Of a DNA stretch of 7,935 nt, positions 1 to 5,559 are shown in pieces. Each line of letters starts with the position of its first letter. Position 1 is the first letter of the stretch. The notes under the pieces are model-generated. The model had not been told where the DNA came from. It made no database searches and worked only from the letters and a program-made list of their open reading frames with translations. The position numbers were made by a program, and so were the translations under genes. Origin of the DNA: Magnetococcales bacterium (GTDB lineage: Bacteria; Pseudomonadota; Magnetococcia; Magnetococcales; DC0425bin3); the NCBI GenBank assembly GCA_015229045.1, contig JADGCJ010000152.1, positions 1 to 7,935 on the forward strand, written 5' to 3'.

Positions 1-540
1 TGGGTTTTGGAGCCTCTGGCCCAAGGCTACAAGGCCTTGATTCCGGAAGGGGGGCGTGTTGCGGTACGCAATGTCTTTCACAATCTGAAAGCGCCCATCC
101 ATTTCACCAATGCCTTGTTGCAGGGCAAAGGTCAGGCTGCCGGTGAAGAATTGGGGCGGTTTGTGATCAACTCCACTCTGGGCGTGGCCGGTTTGTTCGA
201 TGTGGCGGCCCTGCACATCAATCTCCACAGCAGCGATGAGGATTTGGGGCAGACATTGGGCCATTACGGAGTTGGCGACAAACTCTATCTGGTCTGGCCG
301 ATTCTCGGGCCTTCCAATGCGCGGGATACGGTCGGGGATGTCGGCGACTGGTTTCTGGATCCCCTGAACTATAAGCCAACAGATTATTGGGACCAAACGG
401 GCATCAAGCTCTTTTCCAGAGTCAATGAAACCTCTCTCCGCCTGGAGGAGTTCCAGACCCTGCGCACGGCAACCCTGGATCCCTACATCGCCCTGCGTAA
501 TGGATACCTCCAGAAACGGCAGGAAAAAGTGGCCCATTGA
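1..540 (+). CDS. mlaA: MlaA (VacJ) family outer-membrane lipoprotein, 5'-truncated by window edge
   Basis: The C-terminal 179 residues of an MlaA-type protein are visible. The frame is open from base 1 (Trp-Val-Leu-Glu-Pro-Leu), so the real start, signal peptide and lipobox lie upstream; the TTG at base 7 is internal. Family hallmarks appear in order: the PLAQGYKALIP segment, a NALLQGKGQA stretch, RFVINSTLG (about visible residues 53-61), GLFDVAA, GQTLGHYGVG, and the YLVWPILGPSNARDTVG block. In the known family MlaA sits in the outer membrane with a porin and passes mislocalised phospholipids to the MlaC/MlaFEDB system, keeping outer-leaflet lipid asymmetry. The tail after DPLNYKP is less conserved. 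A lipoprotein gene follows 30 nt downstream on the same strand, probably cotranscribed. No other mla gene is visible. Family assignment is secure; the membrane partner is inferred. Confidence 0.93.
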   Translation, partial: WVLEPLAQGYKALIPEGGRVAVRNVFHNLKAPIHFTNALLQGKGQAAGEELGRFVINSTLGVAGLFDVAALHINLHSSDEDLGQTLGHYGVGDKLYLVWPILGPSNARDTVGDVGDWFLDPLNYKPTDYWDQTGIKLFSRVNETSLRLEEFQTLRTATLDPYIALRNGYLQKRQEKVAH

Positions 541-570
541 TCATCCCTGAACCCTGAAACCCGTACCCAG

Positions 571-1293
571 ATGCGTTCCAATCACAAGGAAACCCCGTTA
601 CCCCTGGCCATCCTCGTACTGGTATTGTTGCTGGTGGGTTGCAGCAGACCCGCTCCAGACAAGATGCCCGTGGATCGGGAAAATTCCAACTTTACCTGGC
701 CTGATCTGGCCAAGACCGACGTCAACCTGTTCGTTGAAACCAACCAGCATGATGTCATGGGTTACCTCAAACAGTTGATGATCAAGCTCTACCGGCGCAA
801 CCCAAACCAGTTGCAACGGGGTACCGTCCATCAGGCCGAGGCCAATGTCGGACGGGTTTTTGGGACCTTCCACAACTGGGAATTTGCCGAACTCAACAAT
901 GTCAAGGGTGTTGACTGTATTCGTCTCGCATTTCAGGAGTCCTTCACCGGTGACCGGGTCCTGGCCTACACGGTCGGGCTGGGATCCATGATCATGGCCT
1001 CCTACGAAAACAAGCGGGAATTTTATGTCCTGGACAGTCTGGACCCGCAAAAATTGTACAACAGTGCCCGCAACCTGGAACTGGCCCTGTGGCTTTTAAC
1101 GCATGACCGGGATTCCCATGGCAATCTGTTCCTGCTCAGCAACGAAAGCGAAGGCACCGTCCGCAATCTCAGCTATGAGCGTCTGTTTGGTAAAATGATT
1201 GGCCTGCAAGACGCCCTGTCGCGGGTCGTGGCACAAAAGACCAAACGGCTGATCAAACAGGCCCTGCAATTTTTGATCTTCCTCCCCATCTGA
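571..1293 (+). CDS. Lipoprotein of unknown function downstream of mlaA
   Basis: This 240-residue protein starts with a short charged region, a hydrophobic core and a lipobox LVGC with Cys24 as the predicted lipidated residue. Ser at +2 suggests release to the outer membrane by the Lol system. The mature part is soluble-looking, with distinctive strings LYRRNP (73-78), YNSARNLE (163-170) and a Leu-Leu-Ser-Asn-Glu stretch near 188-192. They look like conserved family motifs, but I cannot name the family. There is no clear Shine-Dalgarno in the 30-nt gap after mlaA, which suggests translational reinitiation or coupling within one transcript. The last ten residues (ALQFLIFLPI) are unusually hydrophobic. 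Context would allow an envelope role linked to lipid transport, but that is inference. Confidence is high that it is a lipoprotein and low for any function. Confidence 0.85.
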   Translation: MRSNHKETPLPLAILVLVLLLVGCSRPAPDKMPVDRENSNFTWPDLAKTDVNLFVETNQHDVMGYLKQLMIKLYRRNPNQLQRGTVHQAEANVGRVFGTFHNWEFAELNNVKGVDCIRLAFQESFTGDRVLAYTVGLGSMIMASYENKREFYVLDSLDPQKLYNSARNLELALWLLTHDRDSHGNLFLLSNESEGTVRNLSYERLFGKMIGLQDALSRVVAQKTKRLIKQALQFLIFLPI

Positions 1294-1347
1294 ACAAAGA
1301 ATCTCTGCGGCCATCCCTGGCATTCCCGCCCCTCTGACCAGAAATGC

Positions 1348-1389
1348 GCCACCACCCGTCACCCAAGCCATGTGCCACCATCCGTCACC
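1348..1389. repeat. Two-copy direct repeat, period 26 nt, intergenic
   Basis: A 16-nt unit beginning GCCACCA and ending CCGTCACC occurs at 1348-1363 and 1374-1389, differing at one position. It lies between the lipoprotein stop and the promoter at 1467. The rest of 1294-1420 shows no convincing gene on either strand. The spacing is about 2.5 helical turns, so a pair of protein-binding sites is possible but not shown. Confidence 0.5.
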
Positions 1390-1420
1390 AGATCGCCGGA
1401 ATTGACGCACTCCATTGAGT

Positions 1421-1437
1421 CCGCCCTTTCCGGGCGG
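1421..1437 (+). terminator. GC-rich hairpin, possible terminator after the lipoprotein gene
   Basis: A perfect inverted repeat CCGCCC-TTTCC-GGGCGG sits 128 nt after the lipoprotein stop codon and 30 nt before the -35 element of the next promoter. It has no T tract on either side (the sequence reads on as GAAATACAAC), so it is not a canonical intrinsic terminator. It could instead be a barrier to 3' exonucleases. The position between two transcription units is the main support. Confidence 0.3.
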
Positions 1438-1466
1438 GAAATACAACACAACCGGCAACCGAAACA

Positions 1467-1495
1467 TTGAGATTGATACAATGCGCGTCTATACT
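1467..1495 (+). promoter_or_regulatory. Sigma70-type promoter for the TPR/L,D-transpeptidase genes
   Basis: TTGAGA (1467-1472) and TATACT (1490-1495) are separated by exactly 17 nt, each matching the housekeeping consensus at five of six positions. The expected transcription start is near 1502, giving a leader of about 165 nt before the ATG at 1669. Most of that leader is the 21-bp repeat array. This is the best promoter-like sequence seen upstream of the plus-strand cluster. Confidence 0.6.
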
Positions 1496-1528
1496 CTTCA
1501 GGAGTCCTTTGTACCCGGTTTTGTTTTT

Positions 1529-1674
1529 GCTGATTTCTGTTATCTTTCAAATGGTTTTTGATACCTTGCAGCGGGTCTCGCCCTCTTTTTGCCGGCTTCC
1601 GTTGCCTGTCCGCCGGCTTCCGTTGCTTTTCGGCAGGTTTCTGTCACCTTTCAGCGGGTTTATGGAACATGCAT
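1529..1674 (+). repeat. Degenerate 21-bp tandem repeat array (~7 units) in the leader of the TPR gene
   Basis: Units begin at about 1529, 1550, 1571 (20 nt), 1591, 1612, 1633 and 1654. The shared pattern is GC-(N)-GG-T/C-TT, then a TGT/CGT core, then CTTT. The units at 1591 and 1612 are nearly identical (both open GCCGGCTTCCGTTGC); outer units are more diverged. From 1591 on the period keeps one reading frame as a heptapeptide of SAGFRC type, but the 20-nt unit and a TGA in the 1550 unit break that frame upstream, so coding use is unlikely. The last unit contains the start codon at 1669. The two GCCGGC boxes (1591 and 1612) could pair into a stem with a 15-nt loop. Confidence 0.7.
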
Positions 1675-3285
1675 GTGATAAGATGGTCTTATGCTCTCCC
1701 ACTTCTGCTGGCCTGTACACTCTTCGGCTGGTCATCCTCGATGCCATTGGCCATGGCCGGAGAGCTGGATGAGATTCAGTCACTTGTCGAAAAAAGGCAG
1801 TTTCCGACGGCCATGGGTCGTCTCACCAATTATTTGAAGAGCAATCCGAAAGATGCCCAGGCCCGGTTTTTCAAAGGGTTGATCCTGGCCGAGGAACAAA
1901 AACAGTCCGAGGCCATTCAGGTTTTTCAGGAACTGACCGAGGAGTTTCCGGACCGACCCGAGCCGTTCAACAACCTTGCCGTGCTTTATGCGGAACAGGG
2001 GCATTTGGAGAAGGCCCGCGACATCCTGCTCAGGGCCATCAATTCCAAACCCGCCTATGCCACAGCCCGCGAAAACCTCGGGGACATCTATGCCAAGCTG
2101 GCCTCGCAATCTTACCGGAAGGCCTTGCAAATCAACCGTGAAAATCCTGTAACCGAGGCCAAGCTTGCCCTGGTACGCACGCTTTTCGTCACTTCGGGGT
2201 CCGGCCCCGGAGCCACACCAGGCCTGCCCCACTCCTCCGAGGAGCTGTTGCGCAAGGCACGCAACGAAGCCCTGGAAAAGGTTCGAGCCGAAAACATGGA
2301 CAAGCTCCGGGCAGAAGCCCTCAGTCAGGTACGGGCCGAAATTCTCGAACAGGTCCGTACCGAGCTGCGCCAAAAACTCCATGCCGAAATCGTGGCCCAG
2401 GTGCGATCCACGGAAATGGAAAAAATTCGCGCCGAGGCCGTGACGCTCGCCCGCAACGATGAACACGAACGGGCCGACGCCGAAGTCCAGGAACGCACCC
2501 GATCCGAAATCGAAGCCAAGGCACGTGCCGAGAAAGAAAAAGCCGATCTGCTGGCACAACAAACCAGGGAAAAGAAAGCCCTGCCTGAAACAAAAACCGA
2601 TAAATCACCCCCCACCCTGAAAAAAGAAACCAAAGAAGATGCCAAGGAAAAAGCCAAGGAAAAAGCCATCAAGGATGAAGCCCCAACCGCCATGAAGCAA
2701 CTGGCCAAAGGCCAGATCAAAACGCCGGACCAGGCTGTCCGCACGGCCAATATGACCATGATTGACCAGGTTTTCGAGGCGGTTGAAAAAGAAAGCCGGG
2801 ATCCAAAAGTGACCGATCAAGGCGATAAACAGTCAACAAAAGACAAAGACAAAGACAAAGACAAAGACAAAAGCCAGGACAAGAAAAAATCCAAGGACAA
2901 TGAGCCGGATCACAATCAGACGGCAGGGAACCAGGTCCAACAAACGCAACTCGTCGAAAAGGCCGTGCGCGGCTGGGCCGAAGCCTGGTCGGGAAAACAG
3001 GTTCCCAGATATCTGGCCGCCTATACCCGGGATTTTCGTCTGCCGGCGGGATTTTCCCGGCGCGACGATTGGAAAAACAAGCGCAAATATTTGATCGAAA
3101 ATGCACAATCCATACAGGTCGGCCTGGATGACATTCAAATCCACATGGAAAATCAGGGGCTTGCCAGAGTCAGCTTCATTCAGAGTTACCGCTCTGACAA
3201 ATATCAGGATGTCGTGCGCAAATCCATTCTGATGAAAAAAGAAGGCAACGAATGGAAAATTTTTCAGGAAGGGGTGGATGGGTAA
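1669..3285 (+). CDS. Secreted TPR protein with octad-repeat helix and Csd6/Cds6-like (NTF2-like) C-terminal domain
   Basis: From ATG 1669 this is 538 residues. That start gives a clean signal peptide (MHVIRW, hydrophobic core, PLAMA|GEL cleavage near residue 30). A TTG at 1558 would add 37 Cys/Phe-rich residues encoded by the leader repeats and is less likely. Residues 31-160 hold three to four TPR-like units, for example the stretches beginning AQARFFKGLILAE and PEPFNNLAVLYAEQG. Residues 196-291 are twelve consecutive 8-residue units of the type K/Q-V/L-R-A-E, probably one long charged helix. Residues 300-425 are Lys/Glu/Asp-rich and low-complexity, with (KD)5 at 391-400. Residues 425-538 (AVRGWAEAWSGK, then EWKIFQEG) resemble the NTF2-like domain at the C-terminus of Csd6-type L,D-peptidases, and the next protein ends the same way. 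Its stop overlaps the next start by 8 nt. It is likely a periplasmic scaffold or partner of that enzyme (inference). Confidence 0.88.
   Translation: MHVIRWSYALPLLLACTLFGWSSSMPLAMAGELDEIQSLVEKRQFPTAMGRLTNYLKSNPKDAQARFFKGLILAEEQKQSEAIQVFQELTEEFPDRPEPFNNLAVLYAEQGHLEKARDILLRAINSKPAYATARENLGDIYAKLASQSYRKALQINRENPVTEAKLALVRTLFVTSGSGPGATPGLPHSSEELLRKARNEALEKVRAENMDKLRAEALSQVRAEILEQVRTELRQKLHAEIVAQVRSTEMEKIRAEAVTLARNDEHERADAEVQERTRSEIEAKARAEKEKADLLAQQTREKKALPETKTDKSPPTLKKETKEDAKEKAKEKAIKDEAPTAMKQLAKGQIKTPDQAVRTANMTMIDQVFEAVEKESRDPKVTDQGDKQSTKDKDKDKDKDKSQDKKKSKDNEPDHNQTAGNQVQQTQLVEKAVRGWAEAWSGKQVPRYLAAYTRDFRLPAGFSRRDDWKNKRKYLIENAQSIQVGLDDIQIHMENQGLARVSFIQSYRSDKYQDVVRKSILMKKEGNEWKIFQEGVDG
2254..2541 (+). 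repeat. Twelve in-frame degenerate 24-bp repeats encoding an 8-residue helical period
   Basis: Codons 196-291 of the TPR protein divide into twelve octads without gaps. Examples are KVRAENMD, KLRAEALS, QVRAEILE, QVRTELRQ, KLHAEIVA and KIRAEAVT. Position 1 is Lys/Gln in most units, 2 is aliphatic or Ala, 3 is mostly Arg, 4 is often Ala and 5 is mostly Glu. The last four units (from residue 260) are more diverged. DNA copies differ mainly in codon choice, so the array is old or under protein-level selection. Confidence 0.8.
2839..2868 (+). repeat. AAAGAC hexanucleotide microsatellite, five copies, in frame (KD repeat)
   Basis: Five perfect AAAGAC units encode Lys-Asp five times at residues 391-400 of the TPR protein. 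Gain or loss of a unit would keep the frame, so the Lys-rich linker can vary in length between strains without disrupting the C-terminal domain. A smaller repeat of GCCAAGGAAAAA (two copies, from 2641) lies nearby in the same linker. Confidence 0.85.
3266..3274 (+). promoter_or_regulatory. Strong Shine-Dalgarno for the L,D-transpeptidase gene, inside the TPR gene
   Basis: AGGAAGGGG ends 3 nt before the ATG at 3278; its AGGA core lies 8 nt upstream. It is embedded in the last codons of the TPR gene and, with the 8-nt overlap ATGGGTAA, fixes the start at 3278 and implies coupled translation. Confidence 0.7.
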
Positions 3286-4495
3286 AGTCTGCCGCAAGGC
3301 ACCGACTGGTTTGCTGATACTCCTGGGGGGAATATTCCTGAGTGGTGCCTGGGGTCTTGTCTGGGCTGAATCCCTGGGTCCCTTTTCCCCACTGGACTAT
3401 CTTTCCGCAACCGAACGGTCACTGATCAAGGGACTGGAAGCTGTCCTGCGCCATGACCTGGATGGTGCCCTGCGAGAAATCGGTGAATTGACCCGGCAAA
3501 GGCCGGATTTTCGCCTGGCACATCTCATACAGGGGGATCTGCTCATGGCCAAGGCGGGTGATCTGCGTGGTTTTGGCCACGCTCAGGAGAGTGATCCCGA
3601 GGTCATGCATCTCCTGGATGAGGCCCGGGTTCGCATCCACAATTATCTGGACTCCCCCCCCAAGGATGCCATTCCCCAGAATTTGATCTATCTGGCACAT
3701 GCCCAGGGCAATGCCATCGTGGTGGACATCACCCGGTCGCGTCTGTATCTTTTTCGACGGGTCAGTGGCCGTCCCGAACTGATTGCCAACTATTACATTT
3801 CCAGCGGCAAAAACGGATCCGGAAAAATCTTGAAGGGGGATAAAAAGACCCCGGTCGGCCTGTACTTCATCACCGACTATCTGCCCGGCTACAAACTCCC
3901 CCCCATGTATGGTCTGGGTGCCATGCCGATCAACTATCCCAATGAGTGGGACCGGCTCCTCAAAAAGACCGGCGACGGCATCTGGCTGCATGGAACCCCT
4001 CCCCTCACCTACAGCCGTCCACCCATGGCGAGCGATGGTTGCGTTGCCTTGACCAATATAGATTTTGAAACCATAGGCGAAGTGGTTGGCATCGGTACGC
4101 CGGTGATCATCAGCAATGCCGTGGAATGGCTGGATCCCGTGGAGTGGCGCGGCCAACTCGACTGGTTTCTCTCCCGTATCCAGGAGTGGCACAAGGATTG
4201 GATTAGCGGCAAAGTCGAACGGGTCTTGCGCCATTACTCCCCCGACTTCCAGAACAATCGCTTCGACCATGCTGGTTGGACCAAATATTTACGCCGCCAG
4301 TTTCAGGAAGGAACGACCGAAGAGACCAATTTTTCCGACATCAGCATCCTGGGATACCCCACCGAACAGCGCATGATTGTGGTCACCTTCACCCAGGAAG
4401 TCCGGGGCAAGGAGTTGTTCAAACAACCCCTGCGCCGCCAATACTGGCGGCTGGAAAAGGATCTCTGGAAAATTGTCTACGAAGATACAGGCTGA
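3278..4495 (+). CDS. YkuD-type L,D-transpeptidase/L,D-carboxypeptidase, Csd6-like, secreted
   Basis: This 405-residue protein acts in the periplasm on peptidoglycan. The family uses a catalytic Cys to cut the mDAP-D-Ala bond of tetrapeptide stems and form L,D-crosslinks, attach other molecules, or (in Csd6/Pgp2 types) release D-Ala. A signal peptide covers residues 1-30 (LLILLGGIFLSGAWGLVWA, then ESLG). A TPR-like helical pair lies at about 44-95. The YkuD domain runs from about 144 (NAIVVD) to 280, with a KKTPVGLYFI strand, His238 in IWLHGT and the motif ASDGCVAL with catalytic Cys255. Residues 292-405 form an NTF2-like Csd6/Cds6-type C-terminal domain ending LWKIVYED, parallel to the end of the upstream TPR protein. 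The layout fits Csd6 of Helicobacter and Pgp2 of Campylobacter, which are carboxypeptidases involved in cell shape. Which activity this one has cannot be told from sequence alone. Confidence 0.93.
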   Translation: MGKVCRKAPTGLLILLGGIFLSGAWGLVWAESLGPFSPLDYLSATERSLIKGLEAVLRHDLDGALREIGELTRQRPDFRLAHLIQGDLLMAKAGDLRGFGHAQESDPEVMHLLDEARVRIHNYLDSPPKDAIPQNLIYLAHAQGNAIVVDITRSRLYLFRRVSGRPELIANYYISSGKNGSGKILKGDKKTPVGLYFITDYLPGYKLPPMYGLGAMPINYPNEWDRLLKKTGDGIWLHGTPPLTYSRPPMASDGCVALTNIDFETIGEVVGIGTPVIISNAVEWLDPVEWRGQLDWFLSRIQEWHKDWISGKVERVLRHYSPDFQNNRFDHAGWTKYLRRQFQEGTTEETNFSDISILGYPTEQRMIVVTFTQEVRGKELFKQPLRRQYWRLEKDLWKIVYEDTG

Positions 4496-4561
4496 TATCG
4501 TTACTGTGGTTTTTTTTTTGGGGATATGGGGGCCAACCACTCCGCATTGTGAGAAAAGACC

Positions 4562-5026
4562 ATGCTCGCCAAAGCCACGCTCTCAACTCATGTCTTGATC
4601 GTTCGGAGAGACGCCACCACTGCCGAAGATCAGGTATTGCTCGTGCGACTCGCCTACCGGGATCACCGCAGCGGCAAGTGGTCTTTTCCGGGCGGTTTTG
4701 TGGACGCCGGTGAAAGTCTGCTGGATGCCTTGCGGCGGGAGGTTCGGGAAGAGGTGGGTCTGCATCTGGAAAAGGCCAATATTGTCCATATGGATCCCCT
4801 CCTGCAACAGGAGACACCCCATATCGGGTTTATTTTCCAGTGCGATGCCTGGCATGGGCAGGCGGCATGCCTGAGTCGTGAAATCACGGAGACTTTATGG
4901 GCCAACTACAGCACCTTTGCAACCATCGTGCGGGAAGGCAAAATGGCCTACCCACAAATGGCGTCCCAAATGTCCACCTTGGGATGGTCGTTTCCGGCTC
5001 TGGATGCACCAGGAGAAACCACATGA
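4562..5026 (+). CDS. Nudix hydrolase
   Basis: This 154-residue protein has a complete Nudix box, G-x5-E-x7-REVxEExGL, at residues 45-67 (Gly45, Glu51, Arg59, Glu60, Glu63, Glu64, Gly66, Leu67). The acidic residues bind the divalent metal used to hydrolyse a nucleoside diphosphate linked to another group. The region before it (WSFPGGFVDAGES) is typical. The specific substrate (ADP-sugar, NADH, oxidised nucleotide or another) cannot be assigned. It lacks a signal peptide, so it is cytoplasmic, unlike its secreted neighbours. Start ATG 4562 has only a weak purine-rich stretch (GAGAAAAG) upstream. The gap after the L,D-transpeptidase is 66 nt and includes a run of ten T (4510-4519). Its stop overlaps the next gene's start as ATGA, so the two are probably translated together. 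Confidence 0.92.
   Translation: MLAKATLSTHVLIVRRDATTAEDQVLLVRLAYRDHRSGKWSFPGGFVDAGESLLDALRREVREEVGLHLEKANIVHMDPLLQQETPHIGFIFQCDAWHGQAACLSREITETLWANYSTFATIVREGKMAYPQMASQMSTLGWSFPALDAPGETT
5011..5015 (+). promoter_or_regulatory. Shine-Dalgarno that decides the start of the repeat protein
   Basis: AGGAG lies 7 nt before ATG 5023, at the ATGA stop/start overlap with the Nudix gene. It supports 5023 rather than the upstream in-frame ATG at 4897, which would add 42 residues read out of frame through the Nudix gene and would bury the signal peptide. Confidence 0.7.
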
Positions 5027-5544
5027 CACACAATGGAATTCTCTGCCGGAGATCAACCTTGCTGACGGTTGCCGTTGTATCGCTCTTTTTCGCCACCCGG
5101 GCAACAGCCGAAACCGGATCGATTGGTCAGCAGACCATTCCCAACCAACCGGTCATTCCCAATCAACAAGCCATTCCCAGCCAACAGGCCATTCCCAGCC
5201 AACAGGTCACTCCCAACCAACAGACCATTCCCAATCAACAGGCCGGTACACCCGATGCGACTCAAGAAAACAAGACCCAGGAAGGAACCAGGGAAAGTCT
5301 GCAACGCGCCCGGCAACATTTTCTTGAAGGATTGCGCGCCCTGGGGAATGCCGGTCGCCAAACCTACGAAGAAAACGTTCCCGAAATCGAAGACCTGACC
5401 CGCAAAACCGTTGAAGAAACCAAAAAATTGATGCAGCAATGGGAAGAGCGTCTGCAAAAACTCGAACAAGACCTGACCACCCTGCCCAAACCAGCCCCAT
5501 CAGCCCCACCAGCAAAACCACCCAAAAATACCGATGCCATCTGA
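5023..5544 (+). CDS. Small secreted protein with Pro-Gln hexapeptide repeats, unknown function
   Basis: From ATG 5023 this is 173 residues. A signal peptide is clear: positive residues (CRR), a hydrophobic core, and an ATRATA|E cleavage near residue 29. Residues 37-72 are six tandem hexapeptides of the form Q-x-I-P-N/S-Q (QTIPNQ, PVIPNQ, QAIPSQ and similar). Residues 85-152 are a charged, probably helical or coiled-coil segment (ESLQRARQHFLEGLRALGN, then EETKKLMQQWEERLQKLEQD). The end is Pro/Ala-rich (PKPAPSAPPAKPPK), like wall- or membrane-spanning linkers. There is no lipobox and no recognised enzyme domain. It is translationally coupled to the Nudix gene by an ATGA overlap. I do not recognise the family; a periplasmic structural or peptidoglycan-associated protein is possible but is inference. 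The gene converges on the glycosyltransferase gene with 15 nt between stops. Confidence 0.78.
   Translation: MTHNGILCRRSTLLTVAVVSLFFATRATAETGSIGQQTIPNQPVIPNQQAIPSQQAIPSQQVTPNQQTIPNQQAGTPDATQENKTQEGTRESLQRARQHFLEGLRALGNAGRQTYEENVPEIEDLTRKTVEETKKLMQQWEERLQKLEQDLTTLPKPAPSAPPAKPPKNTDAI
5131..5238 (+). repeat. Six tandem 18-bp repeats in the secreted Pro-Gln protein
   Basis: Six contiguous 18-nt units start at 5131, 5149, 5167, 5185, 5203 and 5221, sharing the core CATTCCCA-A/G-C/T-CAA. The fifth has CACTCCC in place of CATTCCC. The units at 5167 and 5185 differ at one base. They encode the Q-x-I/T-P-N/S-Q hexapeptide. Near-identity at DNA level suggests recent expansion, and copy number could vary between strains without a frameshift. 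Confidence 0.9.
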
Positions 5545-5559
5545 AAAACTCGGACAGCG

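Noticed and set aside
1558..1668. TTG start giving 37 extra residues on the TPR protein
   Set aside because: The extension is a Cys/Phe-rich translation of the 21-bp leader repeats and would hide a clean signal peptide that starts at ATG 1669.
1529..1674. CRISPR array
   Set aside because: Units are contiguous and degenerate, with no unique spacers and no cas genes nearby.
1780..2562. Long minus-strand open frame opposite the TPR gene
   Set aside because: Composition is a mirror of the coding strand, there is no recognisable domain, and the opposite strand has signal peptide, TPR and Csd6-like features.
3419..4270. 283-codon minus-strand open frame opposite the L,D-transpeptidase
   Set aside because: It is an antisense shadow of a gene with a complete YkuD catalytic motif. 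No motif or ribosome site of its own.
4495..4561. Ten-T run (4510-4519) after the L,D-transpeptidase as an intrinsic terminator
   Set aside because: Only a weak 4-bp pairing (ACAG/CTGT) precedes it, so I could not support a terminator. It may still be a slippage-prone tract.
4897..5022. Upstream in-frame ATG for the Pro-Gln repeat protein
   Set aside because: It would read out of frame through the Nudix gene. ATG 5023 has an AGGAG site, an ATGA overlap and a signal peptide right after it.
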